Positions 10,873-21,087 of a DNA stretch of 64,000 nucleotides are shown one piece after another. The position numbers were made by a program, and so were the translations under genes. The first letter of the stretch is position 1. Every line of letters begins with the position of its first letter. This stretch comes from Trifolium pratense. Taxonomy: Eukaryota; Streptophyta; Magnoliopsida; Fabales; Fabaceae. The DNA lies in assembly GCF_020283565.1 (NCBI RefSeq), contig NC_060059.1:14081501-14145500 (forward strand), read 5' to 3'. A model generated the notes under the pieces. It saw only the letters and a program-made list of their open reading frames with translations, searched no databases and had not been told where the DNA came from.

Positions 10873-12888
10873 ATGTCAGAGTCCGAGGAGGTTGTGGAAA
10901 GCCAGGGTGCGGAGAAGTATACATTGGTCGACTGCATAACCGATCCTGCGCTGGATTGGGTTGCTCCAGAACCCCGGGGAATAGCCTCGGCGCTTAGTTT
11001 CCAGGATCCAAGATTATATATGACCGTCGAGCAGCAGAGAGCAGACGGGCTTCAAAATTGGTCGACCCGTATACCCGGGGAGGGTGAACGGGTGTGCTCG
11101 TCTTTTGACGGGCATGATTTCGCTATGTACGAATTTGTATTTAAGGAGATGGGGCTCAGGTTGCCGTTCAGCCCCTTTGCGGCCAGCGTGCTTAAAGCCT
11201 TGCAGGTGGCTCCGTCGCAGCTGCATCCAAACTCGTGGTCTTTTATTATGGGGTTCGAGCACCTCTGTACGTATAAAGGCGTTCTTCCCACTCTTCCCCT
11301 TTTCTTTAGAATCTTCAAAATTCAACGTAAGCCGACGAGGGAGGTTGGGCGAGCACCTCGTCAGAATTGGGTTTCATTAAAGCATCACGAGGATGTTAAA
11401 TTATTCAAAATGTTTGTGGATTCCGTTAAGGATTTCAAAGAGAGGTATTATGTTGTCCGGCCAGAGTCTTCATCTGCCCGGGAGAGTTTAATGGAGTTGG
11501 AGGAAGATAGGGACGAGCAAGGTGTTGCCCGTAAGGATGCCAGCGGGCAAGTTATAGTTCGGGCAGTCCCTAAGTTCCCGTTAAGCTGGTCGTACACCCA
11601 TTTCCTGAAGGAGCCTAAGGAATATACAATCGGGGACGCAGATTTGTCTCCCGGGGACATGGCTGCCTTTGAAAGTCTGAAGACCTTTGTGGCCGGTTTT
11701 ACTCCCGGGGTCTGGACGACTCGTAAGGGAGTTACCATAAGAGATGAACACGGGGTGCCTAAGGCCTCTCCTCGTCTTATTAATACTAGGACCCTCCTCA
11801 AGTGCAGAAATGCCGGGGAGGTCAAATTGTGTTTGTGTATTGTTTCCTTTCTTTTTAACTTAGAAAAATTTCTGTTATTATTGTGTGTATTCCTCGTCTT
11901 TTACTAACGTGCTCGTCTTTTATTTGCAGACGAGATGGAAACCATTGCCGAGCGCATGTTGAAGGCCAAGCAGGATGAGAAGGCGAGCAGGTCTGGCCGA
12001 GGAAAAAAGAAGATTGTTGCCAGGGCTTCCCAGGAAGTGAGGCCGGGGACCCCTTCCGTGCAGGTTATTGGGACTTCGGCGGGCACTCCCTCCTCAGCTC
12101 CCCGGCCTCCTCCAGCAAAGAGGATAAGGGAAGAAGATTCCCCGGTCGAAGATGCGGGCATGGGTGCATGCAGCAAGTTTCCAGTTCCTCGGTGCTTTAC
12201 CGTGGACAAATTTTTTGAGAAATATCCTCCGGAGGTCTTTGAATCTGAAAGGGCTGCTATTCTCAACCAAGAGCCTGAGGTCCGTAAGCAGCAGCATGCT
12301 CGTGACATGGCTGCTATGATGCGGATGGTTTCGAGCTCCCTTGTCCTTGGTGACGAGCGGGAATCCTTAGTCGAGCAGCTGAACACTGCCCAGGCCAGGC
12401 ACGAGCGGGCCAAGGGTCGGATCAACCAGCTCAAAATTGTTGTGGATGACCTCAAGGAGAAGCAACAACACTGGGGTGACCAGCTGGATGAGCACCGTAA
12501 AAGGGGAGAGGAGTTGGAAGCTGCTCGGGCTGAAATTGAAAGGCTTAATGCTGCCATGGCTCCGGGCGAGAACGAGCATAAGGCTGCCGAGGGGTTGACC
12601 ACCCGAGCAGACTTGGTCAAGGTGATTGCTCAGCTGTCCCATGACTTTGTAGAGGGCACTGAGTACGCCTTTGAGAATGCCGTGCAGCAAATCAAGTGCC
12701 TGAATCCTGACGTGGAGTTGGTGACCCAGGGAATGCACGTGAATGGGCAGGTCGTGGATGGGCAGATTGTTATCCCGGCTGGCCTGGCCGACTCTGATGA
12801 AGAGGAAGATGCTGAAGCGGTGTTCGAGGAGGGTCATGAAGACGAGCAGGGTGACGGGCATGAGCAGGAAGATAGGTGCGAGGAGTAG
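10873..12888 (+). CDS. antisense spliced gene of Tat-type element (Transposase_28-like, coiled coil)
   Basis: Two open frames, 10873-11907 and 11935-12888, join in frame if bases 11831-11929 are removed as an intron. The donor is GTTTGTG, the acceptor TTTGCAG, and a perfect TACTAAC branch sequence lies at 11902-11908. The joined product would have 638 residues. The N-terminal part (about 90-200, with the PSQLHPNSWSF block) resembles the Transposase_28 'putative gypsy-type transposon' family. Residues about 455-530 form a charged coiled coil (QLNTAQARHERAKGRINQLK). The C-terminus is strongly acidic (DSDEEEDAE). The gene runs opposite to gag-pol, between integrase and the 3' LTR, where Tat elements carry such genes. 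Its role is unknown. It has no nuclease or transposase motifs that I can see. Confidence 0.75.
11831..11929 (+). other. probable intron in the antisense gene
   Basis: A 99-bp segment with GT...AG ends, T-rich content, and TACTAAC 21-27 bases before the acceptor AG. Removing it joins the two frames in phase (958 + 959 bases = 639 codons). Other GT sites a few bases upstream would break or change the phase. Confidence 0.7.
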
Positions 12889-13094
12889 ATGTCCCCGGCC
12901 TTTCTATTGTAATTTCTATTTGTAATTTATTTTGTCTCTTTGAATTTTTGGGGCCTTTGAGCCATGGTTTGTAATTTTGGAACAAGTGGGCTTTTGTCCC
13001 CGTTTGATTTTTATGACAATTCCGGGCAGGTGCCCGTTTTATTTATCTATGCTTGTTTATAATTGCTCGTCTATACCTGCTCGCATGTATGTTT

Positions 13095-13455
13095 CATGAA
13101 ATTTGTTGTTAAAAATTTCAACCGGGGAGCCTCCCCGTCTCATAACTTAGAAAATTTTTTATGAAATTTGTTGTTAAAAATTTCAACCGGGGAGCCTCCC
13201 CGTCTCATAACTTAGAAAATTTTTCATGAAATTTGTTGTTAAAAATTTCAACCGGGGAGCCTCCCCGTCTCATAACTTAGAAAACTTTTCATGAAATTTG
13301 TTGTTAAAATTTCAACCGGGGAGGTCTGGTCCCTACTTTTAACCAAATTTTATGCTAATTTATTGCTCAAAATCTGAGCCGGGGAGGTCGTCCCCATTTT
13401 AACTTAACGAAATGTGTTGTTTAAATTTCGTGCCGGGGATCTTACCTCCCCGTTA
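13095..13455 (+). repeat. downstream array of CGGGGAGCCTCCCCG hairpin repeats
   Basis: Three 65-bp tandem units carry a perfect 7-bp-arm palindrome CGGGGAGCCTCCCCG (cores near 13122, 13187 and 13252). Weaker cores follow near 13316, 13379 and 13432. Spacers are nearly identical (AACTTAGAAAATTTT, ATGAAATTTGTTGTTAAAA). The same spacer type occurs in the upstream array, so the two arrays flanking the antisense gene are one repeat family. A related core is at 13580. Confidence 0.9.
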
Positions 13456-13952
13456 TTGAGGTGCTCGTCTGGCAAGCTGGTATGCTCATTCGAGCAAGTT
13501 GGTGTGCTAAGTTTTGCCTGTTTATTTTTATGCCTATCATATTTTTGCATGTATGAATGCTGCGCTCGTTGTTATATTGCCGGGGAGGTTTCCCCTGCTT
13601 GATACTGAGCATGTTTTATTGAGGGTAGTCTCCTCTGTTTTGACTTAAACAGTTTGGGGAACTGTATAAGCACTTAGAGTTGTTTCTAAGTTACGCGAAT
13701 ACAAGCACGCTAGTGTACCCTTCTTCGCAACCTGAACCTCCCATCGCGAGCTGGGTGCTAGGTCGTGGCACGGGGACGATGAGCTCGTTTCGAGAGTTAT
13801 CCTCGTCTAGCAGGAGTTCCATTTCCCTTATGGTGAATTAGTTCCCCTGCTATGGTTTTAGATGAGCACGTGTGCCATGGTGCCCTCCGTTGTTTAAGGT
13901 GCTCGATTCGTTGTGTTCTGAAGTGCGAGCAGCCTTTTAGTGTGGCAATAAC

Positions 13953-16900
13953 TTAGCTGTAATATTGTTTCAATTTCTGGGCATTCCAAGGTCGAGGAAG
14001 TTTCTTTCCTCGAAGGTCCTCGAGATAGTATGCACCATTTTCTGTTTTATCAATGACGCGGTATGGTCCTTCCCAATTGGGTGCAAGTTTGCCATCCTGG
14101 GAGTCTGCGTTGCGTCTTAGGACGAGGCTGCCCACCTCGAATTCCCTTTTGATGACTTTGGTGTCATGACGGGCAGCTATTTTCTGCTTCAGGGTGGCCT
14201 CCTTTAAAGAAGCTCCTGTTCGAATTTCTTCGACGAGGTCAAGCTCCTCTCGAAGTGCTTCGTCATTTTGCTCCTCGTCAAGAGGCTGCTCAGTCCGACG
14301 AGATGGTTCCCCGATCTCTACGGGGATAACTGCCTCCGTTCCATATACCATTCGGAAGGGGGTCTCTCCAGTTGTGGAGTGTGGGGTTGTTCGATAGGCC
14401 CAGAGTACATTGTCAAGCTCTTCGACCCATTTCTTTTTGTTCTGGTCAAGTCTTCTTCGTAACCCTCTTAGGATTACTCTGTTGGCTGCTTCAGCCTGCC
14501 CGTTGGTTTGGGGGTGCTCGACCGATGTGAAGTGCTGCTTGGTGCCCAGGGCAACAAGGAATGCTTGAAAATCCTTGTCTGTAAACTGTGTTCCGTTGTC
14601 TGTGACTACCACCTGTGGTATTCCGAATCTAGCTAGCACATTTCTTTTGAAGAAGCGCAGGACTCTGAGTGATGTGATGTCGGAGAGGGGTTCGGCTTCC
14701 ACCCACTTTGTGAAGTAGTCCACTGCTACTATTAGGTAGCGATTTTGATAAAGTCCTTTGGTAAAAGGACCAAGTAAGTCCATGCCCCACCAGGCGAAGG
14801 GCCAGGGGGAAGACAAAGATTTTAGTTCTCGAGGGGGAGCTAAGTGCATATCCCCATGCCTTTGGCATTTGTCACATTTTTTGACGTGGTCTTTGGCGTC
14901 CTGTTGCATAGTAGGCCAATAGTACCCTGCTCGTAGAGCTTTCCTGGCAAGTGACCTTCCTCCCAAGTGTTGGGCGTTAATGCCCTCATGGACTTCGCGC
15001 AGGATGTAATCTGCTGTGTCCTCGTCCACACATTTTAGGAGAGGAATGGAAAATCCTCTCCTGTATAATTTTCCATCAAGGATGACATAGGAGCAGGCTC
15101 TTCGTCTGACTATAGCTGCTTGTTTCTGGTCGTCAGGGAGAGTTCCGTGCTCGAGGAAGTTGTATACTGGAGTCATCCAGCAGTCTTTATCGCCAATGAC
15201 GTTTATGTCCACAACCTTGCTTGGTTTTTCTATGCTTGGACGAGGGAGTATCTCTTGGATGACAGATTTGTTTCCGCCCTTCCTTTTTGTGCTTGCCAGC
15301 TTGGACAGGATATCTGCCCTTTTGTTATGCTCGCGGGGAACATGTAATATTTCAACAGAGTTGAACTTGGTGATCTTTTCCTTTACTAGCACTAGGTATT
15401 CAGAGAGGTTATCATTCTTGGTCTGATACTCTCCTAGCACCTGTGAGGCGACCAGTTGCGAATCTGTGTAGATTTTTATCTCCTTGGCTTGCAAGTCCTC
15501 GGCCAAACGTAGTCCAGCGAGGAATGCTTCATACTCTGCTTGGTTGTTTGAAGTTGGGAAGGATAGTGCTAGGGAGACCTCGATTAGTAAGCCATTCTCA
15601 TTTTCAAGAATGATACCTGCACCTGCTCCTGTGGCGCTTGATGCTCCATCCACAAAGATTGTCCATTTATCTGCTCCGTCCACTGTAGGGGAGGAGCTCG
15701 TCATCTCTGCGACGAAGTCAGCTAGGACTTGGGCTTTTAGGGCTTTTCTGCTCTCGTAACGAATGTCGAATTCTGAGAGTTCGAGGGACCATTTGAGCAT
15801 CCTGCCCGCCATATCTGGTCGGCCAAGCAAAGACTTGATTGGTTGGTCTGTTCGGACCACAATTGTATGGGCCAAGAAATAATGTCTTAGTCTCCTCGCA
15901 GCATAAACTAGTGCAAGTGCTATTTTTTCAATTTGTTGGTATTTTAGTTCAGGACCCTGCAAGGCTTTACTCGTAAAGTATACTGGTTTCTGCCCTTCAT
16001 TTGTCTCACGAATAAGAGCTGCACTTACAGCCTCTGAGGCGACGGAAAGGTACAGGTATAATACCTCCTCGTCACTTGGTCGTGAGAGGACATGTGGCTC
16101 TGATAAGGCCTTTTTCAGATGTTGGAGAGCTTGCTCGCATTCATCTGTCCATTCGAAGACTGCTTCTTTCTTTAGTAGTTTGAAAAAGGGGAGTGCATGT
16201 TGTGCTGATTTGGATACAAATCTGGAAAGCGATGTTAGCATTCCATTAAGAGTTTGTATGGACTTCTTATCGCTCGGAGTGGGGAGCTCGGCAAAAGCTC
16301 TGCACTTGTCAGGGTTGGCTTCAATTCCTCGCTCGGTTAGGTAAAATCCCAGGAATTTACCTGCTCGGACCCCGAAGGTGCACTTCTCTGGGTTGAATCT
16401 CATGTTGTATTTCCTGGCCTGCTCGAACACCTTTCGAAGGTGCACGACATGGTCGAGTTCCTCGGGGGATTTTACGATCATGTCGTCCATGTATACCTCG
16501 AGCATGTCTCCTATTTGTCCTCGGAAGACTTTGTTCATCATTCGCTGGTATGTAGCTCCTGCATTTTTGAGACCGAAGGGCATTACGTTGTAGTAATAGT
16601 TGCCCGACTCGGTCATGAAGGCTGTTTTTTCTCTATCTGCTACTGCCATTGGAATTTGGTTATAACCTGAATAAGCATCCATAAAAGACAATAATTTAAA
16701 GCCAGAAGAATTATCAACAAGTCTATCAATGCAAGGTAAGGGATAAGAGTCTTTAGGGCAAGCCCTGTTAAGATCGGTATAGTCGCAACACATCCTCCAC
16801 TTTCCATTAGATTTTTTGACGAGTACAACGTTGGACAGCCAAGTTGTATACCTGGCCTCCGAAATAAAATTTGCCTCTAGGAGGTCTTTTACACATTTTT

Positions 16901-19775
16901 CTGCAGCCTCCGATTTCTCAGGAGACTGCCTACGCCTACGTTGTACAATGGGAAGTGCAGTGGGATCAATAGTCAGCTGGTGACATGCTATGTTAGGGTC
17001 CAAGCCGGGCATCTCGGAAGCGTGCCAGGCGAACAGATCGGCATTTTCCTTCAAGCAGGCTTCAAGTTGCTTCCTAGCAAGTTCGGGGAGCCCGGTCCCA
17101 ATCTTCACTGCCCTGCTCGGGTCTTCTCCAAAGGGCATCAGCTCGAACTCGCCGTCTGGAACTGGACGACGGTGCTCTTGGCTTGCCTCGTCGTCCTCCT
17201 TCTTCTCCTTGCGGAGCTTCTTCTCATCTTTGTTTTCCTGTTTGGAAAAGCGGCTGTCGAGGTCGATGGAGCTGATTTCTGGCAAGGGCAGGGAAGTTGT
17301 TGCCTTGGACTTCTTGGACTCGGGGAGCTGCCCGATATATTCATTTCCTTTGGAGGATGCATTGAAGACTCTCCTTGCAGCTTCAATGTCTCCATGCAGT
17401 GTCGCAACTTGGCCTTTATGAGTATAATACTTCATCTTGAGGTGGGCGGTTGAAGGGACAGCCATTAGGTCAGCAATAGCTGTTCTGCCTAAGATGCACT
17501 GGTAGAGAGAAGGGCAGTCTACTACCAGGAATTTCACTTTGATAGTTTTTGCAGTTTCTTCAGAGCCAACGGTGACTAGCAGGTCTACATAGCCCCATGG
17601 CTTGGTTGTTGCTCCATTAAATCCGGAGAGATCAGATCCAAAATAAGGAGTGAGGTAGGTTTCATCTAGTTGCAGAGTTTTGAAAAGTTGGGAATACATG
17701 ATATCACAGGAGCTTCCTTGGTCGACCAGTACCCTGCGGACGTCCATATTTGCCATGTCCACTCTGATGAGCAGGGGTATCTGGGAGTTTGCAGTTCCAC
17801 CGGGCAGCTCTTCCATATAGAAGGCTAAAGGCTTTGACTGCCCTTTTGGTTTATCTAGAGTTGCGCTCAGGTTGGAGGAGCCATCTATCAATTCTTCAAA
17901 TTTTCTCTTGATGGATCCTACAGTCTGTTTGTCAAAACCTCCACCAGAGATAACCATAGCTTGGGCAAGTGCGTCCCATTTGTTCAGTGTGGGAGCAACA
18001 TAGGTGTTGTCCAAGTAGTCAGGGACAAAGAAGTCTTCAGGTCTGGAGATGGCGAGGGCAACTGGCTTGTGCCCGGATCGTTCTGGTGCAACTTCTTCAG
18101 CGTTGCTGGTCTCAGCAGCTTCTGCCCGGGGAGCATTGCTCCTCTTCACGTATTGTTTCATTTGCCCATTTCTAATCAGAATTTCAATGGCGTCTTTAAG
18201 TTGTATGCAATCGTCGGTCAGATGGCCGTAACCTTTGTGATACTTGCAGTACCTGCTCTTGTCTTGGCCAGGCTTTGTGGGTTGTTGTCTTGGAAATTTA
18301 ATTCCTGCCTTAGTGAACTCAGCTGAGTTGCACTCTTTCCAAATTTCTTCCTGGGTTTTGCTAAGGGGAGTATAGTTGCTGAACGTGCTAGGAGGTCCAC
18401 GGGGTTCCCTAGGCCTTTCGCCTCTTCGTCTTCCTCCTCCTCGGCTGGACTGTTCAGCATTTGAACGAGGAGCAGGTTGACTGTTTCCTGCTCGCCCATA
18501 ACGGGCAGCATCTGCAGCTTGTTGCTCTTCATATTGGATGTAGGGTTGAGATTTGTGGAGGAGGTCGCTAAAGGTGCGCGGTTTTTCGATTCCAACGGCT
18601 TTAGCAAAGTCGGAGTTTGGCCTAAGGCCCCTTTGGAGCAAGTATTTCTTCATATCATCAGTTGTTTCTACCTGGACGGCTTCTTTGTTGAACCTCTCTA
18701 TGAAACTGCGGAGAGATTCATTATCAGCTTGGAAGATGGCGTCCAGGACTGCTTCGGTCTTTGGTTGCTTGCGGGAAACAGTGAAGTGCCTGCGGAATTG
18801 GTCGGACAGATCCATCCATGAGGTTATGGAGCGAGGAGCTAGGCTGTGGTACCAAGCCATAGCTCCCTTTCTCAGAGTAGTTGGAAATTTTCTGCATCTA
18901 ATTGCTCCACTGACCCTTAAGAAGTTCAGGGTAGCATTGACTGATGCAATGTGTTCATCTGGGTCAGAAAGTCCATCATAAGCTGGGAGAGGAGGAGGTC
19001 GCTCACATCCCTTTGGAACGGGTGCTTGAAGTATGTCGTGAGATAAAGGGCAGCGGGGATCATCCTCGTCACTCTCATGTGAGTTTAGGGGAGGTGAGCC
19101 CTCACGATCAGGAGTTGGGCTCCTAGAGAATTGGTCAGTGTGATGGCTGCGGCTTACTGGCTGCCCTTGTTTGGTCATCAAGCTGAGTCCCTGGGGAGAA
19201 TGACGACGAGGAGGTGTTCGGTCCACAATTTTTCCTTTTTTTATATTTGGGGAAGATATACCCTCGCGGGGAGGGGAGACATGGTCTCTTTTCTTGCCAG
19301 GCTGCTCGATCCTCTCAAGGGCAGGTCGTCGTTGCCTGACAGTTTCCTGACGAGGAGGGGATTGAGAAGTGGGAGTTCTCCTCGGGGGAGAGTTGTTCCT
19401 TGAGAGTCGCTGATTCCTTTCCAAGCGATCTAGTCTCATATTCTGCTCGTCCATTCGGCGATTCTGGCCTTGGAGAGCTTCGGTGGTTTGCTTTAGGGCA
19501 GCTATGAGTGCTGCTAGTTCAGCATTGGTAACTGAAGCAGTGGACAAGTCGGTCTCTGCTGATTTGCCCTGCTCGGACTGAGGGCGCTTCCCTGCCTGCT
19601 TCTCAGTCAAGACGACCAAGTCGCCATCCTCAGAAGTCCAGGAAGTTTCCTGCCCGTCTCTAGGGTCAGACTCGGGGAGGGCCTGGAGGTCAGTGATGAG
19701 AGCAGGAGACAGACGGGGAGAAGATGGAGGAGCAGCGTCCTCAACGTCATTGTTGAAATGAGATGAACTGGCCAT
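13953..19775 (-). CDS. gag-pol polyprotein of Tat-type Ty3/gypsy element
   Basis: One uninterrupted frame of 1940 codons. Residues about 255-420 are a retrotransposon gag domain (AMAWYHSL). A CX2HX4HX4C zinc-knuckle-like motif (CKYHKGYGHLTDDC) is near 525. The protease motif VDQGSS is at 684-689. The reverse transcriptase has YMDD at 1095-1098. The first RNase H is at about 1230-1350. The second RNase H begins FVDGASSATGAG at about 1371, with YTDSQL near 1437. The integrase zinc finger ends in CDKCQRHG near 1635, and its DDE core includes WGMDLLG (about 1664), VVTDNGTQF (about 1725) and the NGQAEAANR region (about 1762). A GPY-type end follows (WEGPYRV). All catalytic residues I looked for are present. 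The start at 19775 is the ATG after the second copy of the leader, and a truncated gag copy lies upstream of it in the transcript. Confidence 0.95.
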   Translation of the reverse strand: MASSSHFNNDVEDAAPPSSPRLSPALITDLQALPESDPRDGQETSWTSEDGDLVVLTEKQAGKRPQSEQGKSAETDLSTASVTNAELAALIAALKQTTEALQGQNRRMDEQNMRLDRLERNQRLSRNNSPPRRTPTSQSPPRQETVRQRRPALERIEQPGKKRDHVSPPREGISSPNIKKGKIVDRTPPRRHSPQGLSLMTKQGQPVSRSHHTDQFSRSPTPDREGSPPLNSHESDEDDPRCPLSHDILQAPVPKGCERPPPLPAYDGLSDPDEHIASVNATLNFLRVSGAIRCRKFPTTLRKGAMAWYHSLAPRSITSWMDLSDQFRRHFTVSRKQPKTEAVLDAIFQADNESLRSFIERFNKEAVQVETTDDMKKYLLQRGLRPNSDFAKAVGIEKPRTFSDLLHKSQPYIQYEEQQAADAARYGRAGNSQPAPRSNAEQSSRGGGRRRGERPREPRGPPSTFSNYTPLSKTQEEIWKECNSAEFTKAGIKFPRQQPTKPGQDKSRYCKYHKGYGHLTDDCIQLKDAIEILIRNGQMKQYVKRSNAPRAEAAETSNAEEVAPERSGHKPVALAISRPEDFFVPDYLDNTYVAPTLNKWDALAQAMVISGGGFDKQTVGSIKRKFEELIDGSSNLSATLDKPKGQSKPLAFYMEELPGGTANSQIPLLIRVDMANMDVRRVLVDQGSSCDIMYSQLFKTLQLDETYLTPYFGSDLSGFNGATTKPWGYVDLLVTVGSEETAKTIKVKFLVVDCPSLYQCILGRTAIADLMAVPSTAHLKMKYYTHKGQVATLHGDIEAARRVFNASSKGNEYIGQLPESKKSKATTSLPLPEISSIDLDSRFSKQENKDEKKLRKEKKEDDEASQEHRRPVPDGEFELMPFGEDPSRAVKIGTGLPELARKQLEACLKENADLFAWHASEMPGLDPNIACHQLTIDPTALPIVQRRRRQSPEKSEAAEKCVKDLLEANFISEARYTTWLSNVVLVKKSNGKWRMCCDYTDLNRACPKDSYPLPCIDRLVDNSSGFKLLSFMDAYSGYNQIPMAVADREKTAFMTESGNYYYNVMPFGLKNAGATYQRMMNKVFRGQIGDMLEVYMDDMIVKSPEELDHVVHLRKVFEQARKYNMRFNPEKCTFGVRAGKFLGFYLTERGIEANPDKCRAFAELPTPSDKKSIQTLNGMLTSLSRFVSKSAQHALPFFKLLKKEAVFEWTDECEQALQHLKKALSEPHVLSRPSDEEVLYLYLSVASEAVSAALIRETNEGQKPVYFTSKALQGPELKYQQIEKIALALVYAARRLRHYFLAHTIVVRTDQPIKSLLGRPDMAGRMLKWSLELSEFDIRYESRKALKAQVLADFVAEMTSSSPTVDGADKWTIFVDGASSATGAGAGIILENENGLLIEVSLALSFPTSNNQAEYEAFLAGLRLAEDLQAKEIKIYTDSQLVASQVLGEYQTKNDNLSEYLVLVKEKITKFNSVEILHVPREHNKRADILSKLASTKRKGGNKSVIQEILPRPSIEKPSKVVDINVIGDKDCWMTPVYNFLEHGTLPDDQKQAAIVRRRACSYVILDGKLYRRGFSIPLLKCVDEDTADYILREVHEGINAQHLGGRSLARKALRAGYYWPTMQQDAKDHVKKCDKCQRHGDMHLAPPRELKSLSSPWPFAWWGMDLLGPFTKGLYQNRYLIVAVDYFTKWVEAEPLSDITSLRVLRFFKRNVLARFGIPQVVVTDNGTQFTDKDFQAFLVALGTKQHFTSVEHPQTNGQAEAANRVILRGLRRRLDQNKKKWVEELDNVLWAYRTTPHSTTGETPFRMVYGTEAVIPVEIGEPSRRTEQPLDEEQNDEALREELDLVEEIRTGASLKEATLKQKIAARHDTKVIKREFEVGSLVLRRNADSQDGKLAPNWEGPYRVIDKTENGAYYLEDLRGKKLPRPWNAQKLKQYYS

Positions 19776-19840
19776 GATGAGAAAGTGATTGATTGGTTTT
19801 GTTCTTTGGTTTACTTGCTCGAAACAAAGAAGGGGAGAAC

Positions 19841-20998
19841 TCAGATCCCCACAGACGGCGCCACTGATCTTAACTGTTGATCAGTTGTTTCTACCTGGAC
19901 GGCTTCTTTGTTGAACCTCTCTATGAAACTGCGGAGAGATTCATTATCAGCTTGGAAGATGGCGTCCAGGACTGCTTCGGTCTTTGGTTGCTTGCGGGAA
20001 ACAGTGAAGTGCCTGCGGAATTGGTCGGACAGATCCATCCATGAGGTTATGGAGCGAGGAGCTAGGCTGTGGTACCAAGCCATAGCTCCCTTTCTCAGAG
20101 TAGTTGGAAATTTTCTGCATCTAATTGCTCCACTGACCCTTAAGAAGTTCAGGGTAGCATTGACTGATGCAATGTGTTCATCTGGGTCAGAAAGTCCATC
20201 ATAAGCTGGGAGAGGAGGAGGTCGCTCACATCCCTTTGGAACGGGTGCTTGAAGTATGTCGTGAGATAAAGGGCAGCGGGGATCATCCTCGTCACTCTCA
20301 TGTGAGTTTAGGGGAGGTGAGCCCTCACGATCAGGAGTTGGGCTCCTAGAGAATTGGTCAGTGTGATGGCTGCGGCTTACTGGCTGCCCTTGTTTGGTCA
20401 TCAAGCTGAGTCCCTGGGGAGAATGACGACGAGGAGGTGTTCGGTCCACAATTTTTCCTTTTTTTATATTTGGGGAAGATATACCCTCGCGGGGAGGGGA
20501 GACATGGTCTCTTTTCTTGCCAGGCTGCTCGATCCTCTCAAGGGCAGGTCGTCGTTGCCTGACAGTTTCCTGACGAGGAGGGGATTGAGAAGTGGGAGTT
20601 CTCCTCGGGGGAGAGTTGTTCCTTGAGAGTCGCTGATTCCTTTCCAAGCGATCTAGTCTCATATTCTGCTCGTCCATTCGGCGATTCTGGCCTTGGAGAG
20701 CTTCGGTGGTTTGCTTTAGGGCAGCTATGAGTGCTGCTAGTTCAGCATTGGTAACTGAAGCAGTGGACAAGTCGGTCTCTGCTGATTTGCCCTGCTCGGA
20801 CTGAGGGCGCTTCCCTGCCTGCTTCTCAGTCAAGACGACCAAGTCGCCATCCTCAGAAGTCCAGGAAGTTTCCTGCCCGTCTCTAGGGTCAGACTCGGGG
20901 AGGGCCTGGAGGTCAGTGATGAGAGCAGGAGACAGACGGGGAGAAGATGGAGGAGCAGCGTCCTCAACGTCATTGTTGAAATGAGATGAACTGGCCAT
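19841..20998 (-). pseudogene. truncated duplicate of gag (385 codons)
   Basis: The first 373 codons are identical to the start of the full gag-pol frame. The reading then runs into a 20-bp remnant of the LTR end and the second primer binding site, and stops after a dozen unrelated residues. It was created by the 1223-bp direct duplication. In the element transcript this frame comes before the full gag-pol and would be met first by ribosomes. It ends inside the gag domain and lacks the zinc knuckle. Confidence 0.9.
19846..19863 (-). other. second (internal) primer binding site of the gypsy element
   Basis: The minus strand reads TGGCGCCGTCTGTGGGGA, identical to the site next to the 5' LTR. 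It follows a 20-bp LTR-end remnant and was created by the internal duplication. Confidence 0.8.
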
Positions 20999-21068
20999 GA
21001 TGAGAAAGTGATTGATTGGTTTTGTTCTTTGGTTTACTTGCTCGAAACAAAGAAGGGGAGAACTCAGA

Positions 21069-21086
21069 TCCCCACAGACGGCGCCA
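21069..21086 (-). other. primer binding site next to the 5' LTR
   Basis: TGGCGCCGTCTGTGGGGA starts one base inside the 5' LTR. The first nine bases fit the 3' end of plant tRNA-Asp, as in related elements with TGGCGCCG sites. The tRNA assignment is inference. Confidence 0.7.
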
Positions 21087-21087
21087 C

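Noticed and set aside
11835..11907. Last 24 codons of the first antisense frame
   Set aside because: They are hydrophobic and F/L-rich, and come from reading into the T-rich intron, so they are not part of the product.
11904..12861. Minus-strand frames (238 and 164 codons) opposite the second exon of the antisense gene
   Set aside because: They are shadows of the plus-strand coiled-coil coding sequence. The plus frame joins to the upstream frame through a consensus intron and has an acidic C-terminus typical of a real protein.
16941..17453. 170-codon and other plus-strand frames across 14194-20626
   Set aside because: They lie opposite the gag-pol frame and its duplicate, have no family resemblance, and are long only because the minus-strand coding sequence is GC-richer.
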